64,000 nucleotides of DNA, taken from assembly GCA_012064415.1 (NCBI GenBank), contig SSNU01000088.1, positions 80,526-144,525 of the forward strand. Direction: 5' to 3'. This stretch comes from Gyrodactylus bullatarudis. Lineage: Eukaryota; Platyhelminthes; Monogenea; Gyrodactylidea; Gyrodactylidae. Within the stretch, counting starts at the first letter, position 1. Each line of letters begins with the position of its first letter. The notes under the pieces were generated by a model. It had not been told where the DNA came from, did not search any database, and worked only from the letters and a program-made list of their open reading frames with translations. The position numbers and the translations under genes were made by a program. Positions 1 to 10,000 of this stretch are shown here, piece after piece.

Positions 1-602
1 GAAAAACGAATTTTGGGAAAATATCTAATTAAAAATATTTTTAAATTAGATTTTCGCAAAATTAATTATAGTTAATTAAGATTTTTTAGATAAAGTTAGA
101 AAGTATAAAATTCTGCGTCGAATGATGGGTCTTTTAGGTGGGTTTGAGGAAAATAAGCCGCTAAAATTTGCGGTCAAAGTAAAAAAAAATTTTTTTTTCT
201 AATTTTTGGTAAAATTTTCTGCTTTCATCTCCTGAAAAATCTGGTTTCCAATGAGATATTTCAAAATTTTAAAAAGAAATCTAGTTCAAAATTTTGTGCT
301 GATTCCGAATCTGGTGTTTTCTTTTCCATACCTATCTCGAGTCTCCCAGAATGCATCTGAATCATTGAGTGCTTTTTTAGCCCGAGTATTAATCCCCCTT
401 TTTATCAATGTTTTTTTTTAAGGTTTATGCACACACCTTAGTTCTTCGAAGATGGAAAGATTGTTTTAAGATGATCCTAAAAAAATCACCATTTGGACCT
501 CATGATCTTAATTCTTTCTTTGTGATCAATTTAAAAAATTTACTCAATTTAATAGAACTCACCAAATTTCATAAAAAATATATCATTGGATTTATTATAT
601 TT
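1..602. other. AT-rich spacer, no gene seen
   Basis: AT-rich sequence with homopolymer runs and no convincing open frame. A short plus-strand frame at 408-635 has no recognisable motif and biased low-complexity composition, so it is not called. Confidence 0.5.
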
Positions 603-1385
603 TTAGGTGATTTTAATCGTCCAACAATAGTCTGATATACAATTTTCAAGATTAGTTTCCGAATACCGAGTCTCTAGTTCTTTCATCTCCTGATGGAATT
701 TTTCACCTTGCTCATCAGATATGTTTCCCAGTGGTCCAGCATCAAATAGATCCAAATGATGTTTAAGGAAGTGTAACTTCATACTCATCAGACATCCCAA
801 ATTCTCATAAGACTCAATGAGCTCATCAATCATTTGGTCACTGTCTATATGCCTTGTATTTCCAAAAAAGTATCGACATATATTTTTAAATGCTAACCAA
901 GCTGGTCGTTCAACATCGATAAGAGAAAATTCAAATGCATCATCTTCCATCAGGCTTCTTATTTGTGGTCCAGTGAATATGCCAGCTTCAATTTTCATGT
1001 TACTCAGCTCAGTAAATTTTTCCTTAATGTATTCTATCGAGAATGAATTTCTTGTGACTAGAGCTCGAATAAATTGTTTGAAAATCCCAAGTTTAAGATG
1101 AAGTGGTGGCAAAATAATTCTATCATTAGGGATTAAAGCCGGGTGTAGACGATTGTGACTCAGATCGGCTGTTCTCTCAGGTGGTTGTCCTTGAGTGTAG
1201 TGCCTCAGTCTATCTCTTGAGTTCCATAAACAAATATAACAAGGATGTTTCGTAAATCCAAGCTGGAGACCAAATAAAAGAGCAATAACTTGAAAATCAG
1301 CAACTATTTTAAAATTGTATCGATGATAAGAAATTTTTCTTAAAATCATCTGACAAGATTCATATGTCTCTTTATGAGTTCTTGA
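603..1385 (-). pseudogene. C-terminal fragment of a mobile-element-associated protein
   Basis: An open minus-strand frame of about 250 codons ends at 603. It carries a block I recognise from a protein family present in many copies in invertebrate genomes and usually linked to mobile elements: a 'GLQLGFTKHPCYICLW' Cys-containing stretch, then 'PPLHLKLG', 'GPQIRSLM', 'MKLHFLKHHLD', 'SDEQGEKFHQEM' and a terminal 'DYCW'. The ATG at 1349 is internal to the homology: the matching frame continues upstream to about 1385, where an in-frame stop interrupts it. No 5' part is visible upstream. I read this as the 3' end of a decayed multi-copy element, not a host gene. The enzymatic role of the family is not known to me. 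Confidence 0.55.
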
Positions 1386-2747
1386 CAGACCTTAAAAAAA
1401 ATTTTCCATGACCACCAGTCTATAATCTATCGTCAAGCCCTAACGTCTTCTTTTATTATCGAATAAAAGTATTGTACTGCCAATTATCTATTTACTCTTG
1501 ATCTCTTATACTTTCTTACCATCTACCATAGAGGTCTATTATGGTTATTCTCTTAACCCTCAGATTTCCTAATCTGTTTTATCTCGTGACTATAGCATTT
1601 GATCTTTTCTCTTTTATTTGTTCTCTAAAGCTATTCTCGATGGGATTTTTACAAAAATTAAAATCATAATTTTGAAGCAAGTAATTGTTCTGCATAAATT
1701 GACTATAGCATTTTTAACTTGCTACCTAACTGTGTGTTGCCTTCTGGCTTGTATTGGTCTATCTGTATAAAAAAAAGAAGAAAAAAAGGGTGTATTTCTT
1801 GAAAAATAATAAGGATTATAAGAATTATAGTGATTGTTATAATTAGGGTCTCAAAAAGTCAAAAGTTATATCTTAGTCTGTGAATCTACAGGTTTTAAAA
1901 CTCTAAAAAAAACTTGATAGAACACCAAGCTTTTAAGTTATAAAGTCATATTAGGCCATATTTCTAATCATTTATATCCTTAAATCTGATTGATTGTTAG
2001 CACATTTGTAGTCACATTCCCCTCACAAACATTCAACACAGCAATACATAAATTCAACAAAAACGGTCAATCCTAGGAAATTCGAGGAAATATAAAAGCA
2101 AAAGTGGTTCCTGATGAATTCATCGATACTATTTATATTGATGAAGAAGATTTGCAACCGAGAAGTCAATTGTATAAAAGATCTTTTCAAATTACAAGTT
2201 CATCGAGAATAGCTTTAGATATGCTAATTACGAATCTATTTCTATCATGTGATGAGATAAGTCATCTTCAGCTTTGGCTACGCTAATAGTTAATTATAAA
2301 AGAAAGGTGAACACAAAAGATTGAGCTCTATTTCGGGCATACTCTTCAGTTTTCAAATGCCAAATAGATCAATATATTACAAAATTATTTCTGGTTGAGG
2401 AGTTAGAAATTTAAAAATTGGCTCATTTTTTGATCCAAAGCTTTGCAGATACTGTCCAGACGATTGCATATTCGAGTATGATTAGTATGACTTTGAGAAA
2501 TAGTCTTTCTATTTAAAAACGTTTTATGAAAAAGATTTTTTTTCATTTTCAAAGTAATCAACCTTCTTTGAACTATAGTATAGTATTGCACGTGTTAGAT
2601 AAAAGATAAAGTTGTGATCTTTGCTTATCCCAAAAGATAATTTAATCTCGTTGCTAAAATGTTAAATGTGATAGAAAAAACTAGTCAAGATTGTTTAGGT
2701 TTATTTATCAAATAATAATGATATTAGGAATAGTCTACTGTCTGTAG
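1386..2747. other. Non-coding spacer with a dispersed repeat
   Basis: No supported gene. The stretch 2322-2600 resembles repeats elsewhere in the window: the phrase 'ctatttcgggcatactc' recurs near 24783, and 'cattttttgatcc' followed by a 'tagtatagyr' end recurs in the copies near 25355, 30110 and 42945. A short frame at 2104-2286 could be an upstream exon of the next gene, but it lacks good splice sites. Confidence 0.4.
2322..2600. repeat. Dispersed repeat, family C (diverged copy)
   Basis: Shares short blocks with the family C copies at 25355-25640, 30110-30340 and 42940-43200: 'cattttttgatcc' early, a 'cgtttta' block, and a 'tatagta' end. Divergence is high, so the boundaries are approximate. 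Confidence 0.3.
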
Positions 2748-4494
2748 TGCTTGAAAAGTTCTCTCTCCAGAGTATTTCCGGGAAAGAGAATCATCCATTT
2801 GATAAGCAACTCTCCGGGGATCTCGACTCTACAGAATACGCTGTTCCCAGTGAAATGATTTCATCAGATCATCCAGTTAATCCCCTCTTTCAAACTGCAT
2901 CGCCATGGCGTCGTGGTACTGGACTTAAACAAAGTGTCCGCTGGCGTTCCATAACCCGAAGACGAAAGAGTTCCATAGCCAGTTCAATATTTGGATTAAG
3001 CTCTGATCATCAAGATGGTGATGATACCTCTTCTATATATCAGACGCCATTAGTCAGACCTCAAAATGATCTTCTTACAGTCCTCAGATCTGCTCATAGC
3101 ACTGGAAACTTGGTATTTATTCAGAGACAATCATTTTGGTTTTTTTCTTTCTTTTCGGGATTAATTATAATTATTACACACACAATTAACAATCCTTTTA
3201 TACTCTGATTTAAACACTCCCTCCCGCAGACTCATCATTCTCCCACCCACAAACCCTGTAATTATTTTTTCATCCTTAACCTCATAATCTCATCATCGTA
3301 CATTTACCAGATGTATTAATTCTGTATGGTCACTCACTAACTCTTTTGCTTTTAACCCGGCTAAAATTCTGATTGTAGGAATTTACTCAATGCTCTCTTT
3401 CTACAATCACTTTATTATTTCTATAGTTTCAAAATCTAAAACCCAATAGACACGATAAAACTACACTTTTTTTCTTAAATTTCACCAGAGGCCACTTTCT
3501 TTCCATGACCGGCGGTGACTTTATCAATCACTTATTTGATCTCGCTTTCTATTAGTTTGTTTTGTTTTCATTTTAGTCCTTAAAAATAGCAGATTTTTCA
3601 TTTTTTGATCTCTCGCCTTTCTTTTCCAGACAATATCAGGACTCAAGAATGACATCCTCTCAAATAACAGAAATCAAATTAAGTAAGTAATAAATAAACT
3701 TCTAAATAATTATTATTGCATTTATTCATTTTATTCACAGATCAGAGAATGGTGATCATTACGGTCTCAACAGTTATAACTCTCACGGGAATGTTATGGC
3801 AGACAGTAGTGATTTTAGCGATTCCTCTGAAGATATTGATCACAACTTTAACAATTTAAACAATGATAAAGATGTTATAAATCGAACTATTAATGGTAAT
3901 GATCAAAAAGTATCCTGCTTGCCCAGCCATTATGCTGCTATTCCGTTGAGAAATGAAAAGCCCCTTCCTGCCGACCATAATTCCGCTGCAAGTCCCAAGA
4001 ATGGACTATATAATGATCGAAATAATAATGATTATACCCAAGATAACTTGGAATCCAATGATGAGGAAATTATCGGAACTTGTATAGCCTTGTACGACTT
4101 TGACGCTAGCGATATGCCAGACCAATATTTTTCCTTCAATCAAGGCGAGCAATTCAAGTTGTATTTGAGCGAAGAAGACGAAAGGAATGGTTGGTATAAA
4201 GTTAAAAGCATAACCCTCAAAAAAATTGGGTTTGTTCCAGTTTCCTATATGGAAGTGATGAATTCGAAATTAAATTCCTCTGCCAACAATAGTCTATCAC
4301 CAGTGTCAACTACTACCCTCAAAAAGCAACAGGAATCTCAGAAGAAAAATGGGTGTCATGATCACTCTAGTTATATTTCCCCAGAGAAGCCTGTAAGAAG
4401 AAAAATTATCCCTGTTTCTCCCTTGCCCACCAAGAGACCGCCAGCTATGCGGATGCCTTCCCTAGCTAATATGAACATAGACACAGATCTTTAG
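2748..4494 (+). CDS. SH3-domain protein, 3' part (possible F-BAR/CIP4-Toca type adaptor)
   Basis: Three exons can be joined in frame: 2748-3112 (opens after a 'tgtctgtag' acceptor in phase 1, so a 5' exon is missing), 3630-3682 and 3741-4494, stop TAG at 4492-4494. Phases agree at both joins and the donors are GTATTT and GTAAGT. The first exon encodes a basic Ser/Arg patch ('RSITRRRKSS'). The last encodes a long Asn/Asp/Ser-rich linker, then one SH3 domain (about 4075-4260): 'IGTCIALYDFD' carries the ALYDF signature, 'NGWYKV' the binding-face Trp, and 'GFVPVSYMEV' the closing strand. A Pro/Lys-rich tail follows. The 'IGTC.ALY...' opening and SH3 near the C terminus recall CIP4/Toca-1/FBP17 adaptors that link membranes to actin, but no F-BAR or HR1 domain is in view, so the subfamily is a guess. 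A polyadenylation signal AATAAA lies at 4724-4729. Confidence 0.65.
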
Positions 4495-4723
4495 TCATTT
4501 AGTTTTTTGATTATTTGTTTTTTTCTGGTTTCATATTGCAAGAAAATTTTCCTTTTAACCATCAATGATCCCTATAACCCATCAGACCCTTTGCAACTTT
4601 ACATTGGAATTAGAATTTTGATATAAAATTTTCAGACCAACATTATTTGATTGATTTTAAAAGTCAACACCGAGAAGACAATCTTTTATTTACATTTACA
4701 TGAAGCTCATGAGTGATTTGAAA

Positions 4724-4729
4724 AATAAA
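4724..4729 (+). promoter_or_regulatory. Polyadenylation signal AATAAA of the SH3 gene
   Basis: First good AATAAA downstream of the TAG at 4492-4494, about 230 nt into the 3' region and just before the next convergent gene ends at 4754. Confidence 0.45.
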
Positions 4730-4753
4730 AAGTTATAATTGAAAAGAATCTCA

Positions 4754-5029
4754 TTAGTTTTTTTTGAAATGTTTAGCGCTGTGTCTAAGTTTGGCTCTAA
4801 GTTTCGCAAATTTCGTAGGGTCTGAAAATATTAAAAAGTGTAAATCTAGAACACTGGCCTTGTAGTTATCTTCATCTTCGAAACAAAGATATTTCATAGA
4901 TAGGTTGTTTAAATCGTAGTCAATAGGTTTCATCGAACATGACTCACGTTTCCTGTTACCGCAGTAGTTCATCGAAAATAGTATCGTCAATTCAACTGAC
5001 TCAATTGAATAGGGCTTAATGTTAACCAT
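4754..5029 (-). CDS. Small protein of unknown function (91 aa)
   Basis: A complete ATG-to-TAA frame of 91 codons on the minus strand. I do not recognise the family. The middle is acidic ('CFEDEDNY'); the C terminus is strongly basic ('KLRAKLRHSAKHFKKN'), as in many RNA-binding or ribosome-associated proteins, but no motif proves that. No signal peptide or membrane segment. It looks real: its ATG lies 141 bp from the divergent STE24 ATG, matching the head-to-head packing of other genes here, and an AATAAA on its strand lies at about 4685-4690, some 65 nt past the stop. Its 3' end faces the SH3 gene. Confidence 0.5.
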   Translation of the reverse strand: MVNIKPYSIESVELTILFSMNYCGNRKRESCSMKPIDYDLNNLSMKYLCFEDEDNYKASVLDLHFLIFSDPTKFAKLRAKLRHSAKHFKKN

Positions 5030-5170
5030 GTAAACAAAAATCTGTTTACCGATAACAAAATATTTGTTGTTTAAACTAGGGGTCTAAATCTAAAGGGTCA
5101 AAAATTTCAAAAATAGTGTAACGGTTAACAATCGGTTGAGCATTCCAAATTATTACAGTTAACTTGCATT
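5030..5170. promoter_or_regulatory. Divergent (bidirectional) promoter region, unknown gene / STE24
   Basis: Only 141 bp separate the two divergent start codons, so both promoters and 5' leaders must share this interval. I see no canonical TATA box at the expected spacing for either side. Confidence 0.4.
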
Positions 5171-6472
5171 ATGATTAACTATGCTCTGAATACCATTTTC
5201 TATTCCTGGTTAGCGTATTTGTTTGCTCAGTATGTGACAGTTCGTCAAATTAAAGTTAAGAAAAATACTCAAAAATGTCCTGTACAGTTAGAATCCATGT
5301 ATACTACCGAAATCTTTGAAAAGGCTCGTCATTACTCTATAGACAAACTTCAATTCGGAATTGTGAAAAGTCTTTACTCTAAAATTCGTGACTCTTATAT
5401 TTTATACTATGGAATATTGCCAATTGTTTGGAATTTTTGTAAGACAGATAATGATTTATTATCAACTTCCTATCTGATTATATTCAGTTCTCTAGTTGGA
5501 TTGATCGAAGATCTTCCTTGGAAGTATTACTCTACATTTGTAATTGAAGAAAAACATGGTTTCAACAAGCAAACCCTTTCTTTCTTTATTAAAGACACAA
5601 TCAAATCATTTTTGATTGGAACTCTAATATCCGTCCCAATCTTCACCACATTAGTTTACATTATTGAAATTGGAGGTGAAAACTTTTATTTTTACACTTC
5701 TATATTTCTATTTATTGCGATGATGTTTCTGATGCACATCTATCCCACATGGATTGCCCCACTCTTTGACAACTATCAAGAGCTTCCTGAATCTGAATTG
5801 AAAAAGAAAATCTACGCCTTAGCTTCTAGAATTAATTTTCCTCTGAAAAAACTTTTTGTTGTCGAAGGATCAGCTAGATCAAGTCACTCCAACGCCTACA
5901 TGTATGGTTTTGGGTCGAATAAGCGAATTGTCCTCTATGATACACTCATTAAAGGCTTTGTGTTTCCTGGCAAAGAAGAAAAGGATGCGACTACCAAGGG
6001 TTGTGAAAAAGATGAAGAGATAGAAGGTGTACTCGCTCATGAATTGGGTCATTGGAAATTCGGCCATACTATCATTCATCTGTCCTTTAGTCAGATTAAC
6101 ATCTTTGCAATGTTCTTCCTCTTTAGTCAAATGATTGGTGTTGATGAAATATATCAAAGTTTCTCCTTTGCTCGGAACGAGTGCCCGATTATAATGAAAA
6201 TGTATCTTATCTTCTCAGTTATTTTGGAAATTTATTCTGACATCATGGGGCTCATCCAGACTGTCATGACGAGAATATTTGAGAATCAAGCTGATCGTTT
6301 CGCAGTAGAACTTGGTTATGGGAAATATTTACAAAGTTCACTCATCATACTCTCCCTTGACAACTTATCTTTTCCAGTTGATGACTGGCTTTATTCCTGG
6401 ATCCACTTCAGTCATCCAACTGTCCTCGAAAGAATTGAATCAATTGACAAAGAAATGAAAAAATCGAATTAA
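5171..6472 (+). CDS. STE24/ZMPSTE24: CAAX prenyl protease 1, STE24 (intramembrane zinc metalloprotease)
   Basis: A single uninterrupted exon of 433 codons, ATG at 5171, TAA at 6470-6472. STE24 is an ER and nuclear membrane zinc protease that clips the -AAX tripeptide from farnesylated proteins such as prelamin A or mating factors. Evidence: several hydrophobic segments across the N-terminal half, the family block 'DLPWKYYSTFVIEEKHGFN' (about residues 116-134), 'GSARSSHSNAYMYGFG' upstream of the active site, the zinc motif HELGH in 'AHELGHWKFGH' (about 290), and the downstream 'FENQADRFAVELGY' (about 375) that supplies the third zinc ligand. It ends with a lysine-rich tail. Length is close to the fungal and animal proteins (about 450-475). 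It is intronless although the neighbouring genes are spliced. Its 3' end is 11 bp from the stop codon of the convergent gene. Confidence 0.95.
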   Translation: MINYALNTIFYSWLAYLFAQYVTVRQIKVKKNTQKCPVQLESMYTTEIFEKARHYSIDKLQFGIVKSLYSKIRDSYILYYGILPIVWNFCKTDNDLLSTSYLIIFSSLVGLIEDLPWKYYSTFVIEEKHGFNKQTLSFFIKDTIKSFLIGTLISVPIFTTLVYIIEIGGENFYFYTSIFLFIAMMFLMHIYPTWIAPLFDNYQELPESELKKKIYALASRINFPLKKLFVVEGSARSSHSNAYMYGFGSNKRIVLYDTLIKGFVFPGKEEKDATTKGCEKDEEIEGVLAHELGHWKFGHTIIHLSFSQINIFAMFFLFSQMIGVDEIYQSFSFARNECPIIMKMYLIFSVILEIYSDIMGLIQTVMTRIFENQADRFAVELGYGKYLQSSLIILSLDNLSFPVDDWLYSWIHFSHPTVLERIESIDKEMKKSN

Positions 6473-6483
6473 CATGTGTATTT

Positions 6484-6938
6484 TTATGATTTTTCACTTT
6501 TCAATAAAGCACTAAAAAGATTTTGAAATTCTGGAAATCTTAAACTAAGTTCACTACATAGAAATTTTCTAGAGAGTAAGTCATCTTTGAGTTCATTTTT
6601 TGTTGAAAACACCTGTGTGAGCCAGCATACAAGATTTTTTCTTTCGTCCGAGCTCACCTTCAAATACAGACACTGTGATATAATATCTTTAATGAAGTTA
6701 TCACGGTTATATATGAATTTTAGGTCAAGTTCTGTAAATTTTGAGTCAAGGATGGTTGACGATGAGCTGAGCCTCTCATAAATTAGCTTTATTAATTGGT
6801 CATGGTAACTATCAGGATTACTCTGTTAATTAGTTTTATATGTTGTCTTACATAAGTTTTTAGAGGATTTTCATTCCTTTTGAGGCATTCAACGATATCA
6901 AAAAGAATTTTTTTCAAAAACTTTTCAGATTCAATCAT
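6484..6938 (-). CDS. Unknown 142-aa protein, two exons with a 29-nt intron
   Basis: Found by splicing. Exon 1 6852-6938 (ATG at 6938, 29 codons), donor GTAAGA, 29-nt intron 6823-6851 ending AACAG, exon 2 6484-6822 (113 codons including TAA at 6484-6486). Phase is 0 on both sides and exon 2 is open throughout. The predicted protein is Lys/Glu/Leu-rich and looks helical: it starts 'MIESEKFLKKILFDIVECL', has 'QLIKLIYERLSSSSTI' near the splice join and ends 'LFSALLKSEKS'. I do not recognise a family, and see no signal peptide or membrane segment. Support comes from the long open exon, the fit with the 24-30 nt introns of two recognisable genes in this window, and its position: start codon 92 bp from the divergent hnRNP U-like ATG and stop 11 bp from the STE24 stop. 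Alternative: chance open frame antisense to STE24's 3' UTR. Confidence 0.6.
6503..6508 (+). promoter_or_regulatory. STE24 polyadenylation signal AATAAA
   Basis: AATAAA 31 nt after the STE24 stop, in a good position for a short 3' UTR. It lies inside the last coding exon of the convergent minus-strand gene, so the two transcripts must overlap. Confidence 0.55.
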
Positions 6939-7030
6939 TTGTTGAGGTAAACAAAGTTTAAAAGATCAATCTTTTAGTTCACTTGTTGTTTTAAAGTGAA
7001 TTGTTGAAAAATCGCTAAACTGTCTCCATT
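6939..7030. promoter_or_regulatory. Divergent promoter region, unknown gene / hnRNP U-like gene
   Basis: 92 bp between the two divergent ATGs, too short for two independent promoters. A 'ttttagttcacttgttgttttaaa' type AT-rich tract lies in it, without an obvious TATA box or initiator. Confidence 0.4.
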
Positions 7031-10000
7031 ATGGTTGTTTCTGACGAGATACATCGGTTGAAAATTGAAGAGTTACGGCAAGAGCTTTCCAATCGAGGTC
7101 TTGACTCTTCTGGAACCAAAAGCGAAATGCTTGATAGGCTTTATGCGGCTCTGGACAAAGAAAAATCTCAGTCCAGTCCAAATGTAAAAACAACCTTTGA
7201 CAACGATTCTCCCTCTCAATGCAGTACTAAAGATGAGTCATCTGAACAGCAGGAGGAGTGTTCTGCAACAATATCTCAAAAAATGGTCCCTTATAACACA
7301 AGTAGCAGTGCTCATCTCAGATCTAACATCAATGACCTTGACCCTGAGCCATTGGACTGGGAAATCAGGCAAGATGTCTTTCTCGACTACTACAACTGTG
7401 ACTTGAATCTTATTATTGATGAAACCGGCCTCTCTGCGCGTCCATTTACCATGGAGGGCTTTTCTCTCATGTGGGCTGGCGGTAAAGCCAACTTTGGAAT
7501 CAATCGTGATCGTGTATTTTACGAAGTGTATAATATCTGTAATTTAGATGTGGAGACCAACGAGGATGAAGTTGGCGGCTGTGATCATGCAATTAGAGTT
7601 GGTTGGTCTTCCGGATCTTCCTCCTTTGCTCTCGGCGAAGATAAATTTTCTTACGGCTACGGGTGCACTGGTAAAAAGTCACTAGCAAATCAATTTGAAG
7701 ATTATGGATGTAAATTCGGACAGAATGACGTAATAACTTGCTATTTGGATTACGGGCAGTTTGATGCCATTATTTCTTACGCCGTTAACGGTGTTGATCA
7801 AGGTCAAGCCTATGTTATTAATAATCCCGATGGTAGGCCCTTATTTCCACACGTATATGTGAAAAATGTCTCCTTCTCTGTTAACTTTGATGGTGAACTT
7901 CAGGAAAAAATTTGCAAGGATAATCCTGACGACTGGCTCATGATTGGGAAGATACCCATCGAAGGTAGAATACGCGGCATGAGCCCTCCAGAAACAAAGA
8001 AAGATTGTGAAGTTATCATGATGATTGGTCTTCCTTCATGCGGCAAGACTACTTTTGCAGAAAAGCTTTGCCAAGAGAAGCCAAGTAAAATGTACAATTT
8101 GCTTGGTACAAATTACATCCTCGATAAAATGAAGATTATCGGTCTCAAGCGTAAGCGTAACTACCATGGTCGTTGGGAGGTATTGATAGGGAAAGCTACA
8201 AAATGCCTAAACACAATAATAGTCGCTGCTGCATCAAGACGTAGAAATTATATCCTAGACCAGACCAATGTCTATCCCACTGCTCAAAGACGAAAAATGA
8301 AACCATTTGAAGGCTTTGAAAAGCGGGCCATCGTTATTGTCCCAGAAGATGAGGAATATCTAGAAAGAATTAAAAAAGTTCGAGTAGATGACGGAAAGGA
8401 CGTTCCCGATTCAGCCATAAATGAAATGAAAAGTAAGTTGTTGCTTTATTTTGTTATTTTGATTTGGTTTCAGTTCATTACTTTTTATATTGAAGGACTG
8501 TAATGCAATCTTGCTTTTTTAATTATTTTCTTTAGATATTGATCCTTTTTGTATATATTTTATATATAGAAAACTTTGTCATTCCAAAAACACTCCTCGA
8601 AGACAGCAACAGCCCTTTTGTAGAAGTTGAATTCCCTGAATTACCATATGAAAAAGCACAAGAACTTGTTTCTAGATATGCTCAAGAAGCCAAACAGGCT
8701 TTAGCCGAAAGTGAGTACTACGAGAAACGCTCTAGACAAGATTTTAATGATCCAAATTACAATGATCAATCAAATGGTTTCAACAATAACTTTAATCGAA
8801 GAGGCAACTAGTAAGTTTCCATTTTCATCTTACATTTGAATATTTGAAAATGATCAAAATACTATTTAGCCGTGGTCGTCCTGGGCCTTTTCGCGGAGGA
8901 AACCAGCGTTTCCAACGACCTTTTATGCCTAGACCAATGATGAGACCCTATGGAGTGGATGGTGGCTGTCCTCCCCGTGGCCCATTCATGCCATATATGC
9001 AGAGGATGCCAGGCGGAGGTCCCATGCCAGGATGGCATAGATCACCATTCCGTCCTCGTATGCCTCCCCAATATAATATGCCTCACCAAAACAATCCAGA
9101 AGAGCTTTCTGAAACAAACGAAGAAAATGTAATATTTTAATTTATTTAAATTTTGAGCATTCGAGTTATTAAACTTTTAAAAATTAATAGACTCAGTCCC
9201 CCAAAGCCTCACCGAATACTCCTGATCCTCTGAGACCTCAGCGCATTATGAGACCTGATGGTAATTATATGCCAAGAGGCGTGGGTAGAGCCCCCTTTGG
9301 GGCTCCTCGGTGTAGCAATCTAAACCCTCGTAGTCCCTATCCGCCAAGGGGTCAACAACGAGGTAACAATCCAAATACTTTCAATCCCATGAATTCTAGT
9401 GAAGCAGATCCTTCATCCATGAATCAGGTTGGTAATAATGAATAATTAGATATTTATATTTATTTAATGATGAAAAAATGCAAAAAACATGTGATATTCT
9501 CATGTCACAATGAAATAAATCATCCTTGCACTGATCAATTTAACCAACCCTTATATATATACATAGAATGGCAGTCTACATCCTTTCCCCAATGGAAACC
9601 AACAACAACAGCAAAATCAACTAAACCCATACCATAATCAACAGGGCTATTCACAACAATCTCAAGGTGTTGACAACTCTTCTCTTGCACAAAATCCCAA
9701 TCAAACTCAACCAGGTAGTAAGTACAATCACGCTATCGAACAATGTTTTCATCTAAATGCGTACTTGATGCATGTCACAAATTCTGAGTCGAAGTTAACC
9801 TGACTAATATTAATAATAATAGCATTTGTGTCTATTTTTATTTGCGTACTAGAGTTTTCTTTTGGGTAAAGAAATTACTCTGCTTAAATATATCTTGTAT
9901 ATATATTTTTAACAAGAAAAAGAAGAAGAAGAAAATTGATTCTAATCAACTTATTATTTAAAAAAAATCTAATTTAAAATCGAATTAAAATAAAATGAAA

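Noticed and set aside
603..1385. Arthropod (for example copepod) origin suggested by the mobile-element protein
   Set aside because: That family occurs in many invertebrates, and 24-30 nt introns do not fit arthropods. Kept only as a weak alternative.
2104..2286. Upstream exon of the SH3 gene
   Set aside because: The frame is protein-like at first ('IYIDEEDLQP') but starts with GTG, lacks a pyrimidine-rich acceptor and has no donor giving phase 1.
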